Source of the DNA: a virus
DNA length: 39,942 bases
Reading direction: 5' to 3' (one strand)
IMG/VR virus record: IMGVR_UViG_3300038585_000195
Span: 1 to 39,942 of that record
The position numbers and the translations under genes are program-made. This document shows, piece after piece, positions 39,098 to 39,942 of this stretch; positions within the stretch are counted from its first letter, which is position 1, and every line of letters starts with the position of its first letter. The notes under the pieces are model-generated. The model was not told the DNA's origin and did not search any database. It saw only the letters and a program-made list of their open reading frames with translations.

Positions 39098-39195
39098 GGC
39101 AAATAAATTACCCGCAGAAGGTAGGTAATAAACCCATAACCCTCTCGCTCACCGGGATACAGAGAATTACTATTAAGCTTACTGTCTATACATGG

Positions 39196-39225
39196 TTGAC
39201 AATCAATCCCCATATAACTTATTCT
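39196..39225 (+). promoter_or_regulatory. promoter candidate entering the non-coding region
   Basis: Perfect TTGACA (39196-39201) followed 18 bases later by TATTCT (39220-39225). Transcription would go rightward through the hairpin region. The -10 is only 4/6. Confidence 0.45.
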
Positions 39226-39282
39226 AATAATTATCAAGTAGAAGTGTATCTTCTAGTAATTAAATCAATAATTATTTTTTTT
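39226..39282. repeat. nested AT-rich inverted repeat followed by a T-run
   Basis: AATAATTAT (39226-39234) pairs with ATAATTATT (39268-39276). Inside it TAGAAG (39239-39244) pairs with CTTCTA (39250-39255) around TGTAT. T8 runs to 39282. It could be a cruciform, origin element or terminator. Confidence 0.6.
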
Positions 39283-39361
39283 AATAATAGGTAGGTTCAT
39301 TACAAAGGTCGTGAAAGTCACTTCGTTCCTAACCCTCCCAATGTAATTCACAGGAGTTTAG

Positions 39362-39436
39362 ATGAAAAGCTTCATTCCATTACGCTTTTCTGGGGGTGAT
39401 AAACCAATACACCAGCTCCTACCTCTCGCATTATAA
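39362..39436 (+). CDS. 24-codon ORF, possible leader peptide
   Basis: AGGAG (39352-39356) stands five bases before ATG. The frame reads MKSFIPLRFSGGDKPIHQLL then PLAL and a TAA at 39434-39436. It overlaps hairpin GAAAAGC/GCTTTTC (39364-39390). It could be a control peptide in the structured leader or a chance frame. Confidence 0.35.
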   Translation: MKSFIPLRFSGGDKPIHQLLPLAL

Positions 39437-39639
39437 TAATCAATAGATAATTGATAGGTAGTACGCTACCGCGAATTTTAAACCAATGCATACAGCGATA
39501 ACCGATCGCATGTACCTTAATAAGTACTGAAACTGTTAATAACTTTCTTATAGAAAAAGAGAAAGGGATGAAACGTGAGCATCTCATAGGGAGATGCGAA
39601 AGCGGAAAGCACCTTTAGGTGCGGGCGGTAAACCTACCC
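39364..39639 (+). ncRNA. candidate structured RNA (hairpin array)
   Basis: Perfect stems in series: GAAAAGC/GCTTTTC (39364-39390), ATCAAT/ATTGAT (39439-39455), GGTAG/CTACC (39457-39470), TACAGCGAT/ATCGC-A-TGTA (about 39491-39513), GCATCTC/GAGATGC (about 39579-39597) and GCACC/GGTGC (about 39609-39622). The density is far above the coding surroundings. I do not recognise a known riboswitch, ribozyme or intron. Strand is inferred from the promoter candidate at 39196. Confidence 0.4.
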
Positions 39640-39925
39640 TTAACCCCGCAATAATCCCGGGAAGGCAAAGGCTGATCTCTCATCTCGAATTACTTCCCCG
39701 GTATTATCATCTATTAGAGAATAGGTTTTATTATCCTCATTTGCATGCCAACTTCTCTTTAACCTTGGTAATTTATACCTTGATTCGCTTGAATGAGTGG
39801 GATGAAATGGAGTCTTAAACTCATCAGTAAAATGTAAACCATCCTCCAACATAGAAGTCTTACCCTTACCATTACCATACTTCTTAAAATAACCGCGCAT
39901 ATCATACGGGGAATCAAAACCACCC
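39640..39925 (-). CDS. C-terminal fragment of a phage YDMRGY-type protein, cut by the right end
   Basis: The frame is open through the primer to the window end; an internal Met lies at 39900. It contains GGFDSPYDMRGYFKKYGNG, GLHFTDEFKTPFHPTHSSES and a Trp-containing middle, resembling a phage protein with YDMRGY and FKxPxHPTxSxES motifs that I recall in head or tail regions. At least about 95 residues are present. Its 5' end is outside the window. The frames at 39594-39818 on plus are shadows. Confidence 0.65.
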
Positions 39926-39942
39926 GATCGTGACTGGGAAAC
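39926..39942 (-). other. amplification primer at right end (technical)
   Basis: Reverse complement of the 17 bases at the start of the window; it interrupts the gene at 39640. Confidence 0.9.

Larger units (their letters stand above)
39020..39639. other. 620-bp non-coding, hairpin-rich region
   Basis: No credible long gene lies here on either strand; the frames at 39372-39587 (minus) and 39594-39818 (plus) look random. It contains a plus-strand terminator, a plus-strand promoter candidate, an AT-rich nested inverted repeat, a 24-codon frame with a good SD, and at least six perfect stem-loops between 39364 and 39640. It may hold a structured RNA, a replication origin, or a packaging or control region. 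Confidence 0.7.

Noticed and set aside
39451-39480. T-box-like antiterminator motif
   Set aside because: GCTACCGCG resembles part of the T-box but the rest of the consensus and a downstream synthetase-type gene are absent.
39372-39587. 71-aa minus-strand frame in the non-coding region
   Set aside because: No SD, mixed composition, and crosses several perfect stem-loops.
39541-39640. hammerhead or other self-cleaving ribozyme
   Set aside because: A GAAA follows the GCATCTC stem but the required CUGANGA is missing; stems alone are not enough.
39300-39640. group I intron
   Set aside because: No P/Q/R/S core or flanking split exon was recognised.
39594-39818. 74-aa plus-strand frame
   Set aside because: Overlaps the minus-strand gene at 39640, whose motifs are recognised; no SD.
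1-39942. tRNA genes, CRISPR arrays, integrase, insertion sequences
   Set aside because: I saw no TTCGA-type tRNA arm in the right context, no regular repeat-spacer array, and no recombinase or transposase motif.

Overview
This window is almost certainly a fragment of an unclassified tailed phage with podovirus-like virion genes, recovered as an amplified virome or clone-type sequence. Both ends carry the same 17-base primer in inverted orientation (1-17 and 39926-39942), and each terminal gene is cut by it, so the ends are technical and the genome continues on both sides. The DNA is AT-rich by eye, genes are small and tightly overlapped, and Shine-Dalgarno (SD) sites are strong. A short tail-adaptor and nozzle set, with no tape measure or sheath, points to a podovirus morphology. 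The two small exported proteins, the M15-type endolysin and the alpha-CTD-like protein fit a bacterial, probably Gram-negative, host.

Layout. (1) 18-10643, plus strand: a long train of about 30 small genes. It includes two pairs of paralogous unknown genes, two exported small proteins, a zinc-ribbon protein, an ERF-type annealing protein, a DUF6948-like protein followed by a Gly-Ser/Asp/Tyr hexamer-repeat ORF, a matrixin-like metalloprotease, a winged-helix protein, and a terminal DUF1353 plus holin-like pair. A RuvC-like resolvase (7287-7748) sits backwards inside this train. (2) 10636-32057, minus strand: the virion module. Read 5' to 3' it runs decoration-like proteins, portal, scaffold, major capsid protein (SU10/DUF5309-like), a coiled-coil protein, tail adaptor, beta-propeller-like tail protein, three probable internal or ejection proteins, Gly-rich and LamG-repeat adhesins, and an M15-type lysin. 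(3) 32106-36129: the terminase large (minus) and small (plus) subunits diverge from a 31-bp gap, followed by four small plus-strand genes. (4) 36126-39019, minus strand: a DnaB-type helicase operon led by a ribbon-helix-helix (RHH) protein with a palindromic operator in its own promoter, and a three-gene cassette in which two paralogous winged-helix proteins flank a protein resembling the C-terminal domain of the RNA polymerase alpha subunit. (5) 39020-39639: the only long non-coding stretch, with a promoter-like sequence, a 24-codon ORF with a good SD, and a dense series of perfect stem-loops. (6) 39640-39925: the C-terminal part of another phage gene on the minus strand.

How it works together. 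ERF, RuvC and DnaB supply recombination and replication functions; no DNA polymerase, primase, integrase or RNA polymerase is visible, so either the host supplies them or they lie outside the window. The RHH, winged-helix and alpha-CTD-like proteins are the best candidates for controlling host or phage transcription. Four genes or operons appear to be expressed from -10 boxes only 6-10 bases ahead of the start codon (leaderless or nearly so), while most other genes use strong SD sites, five of them an identical extended SD (AGGTGGTGA). The right-end cassette (alpha-CTD-like protein, winged-helix pair and structured non-coding region) is the part most likely to hold something undescribed.
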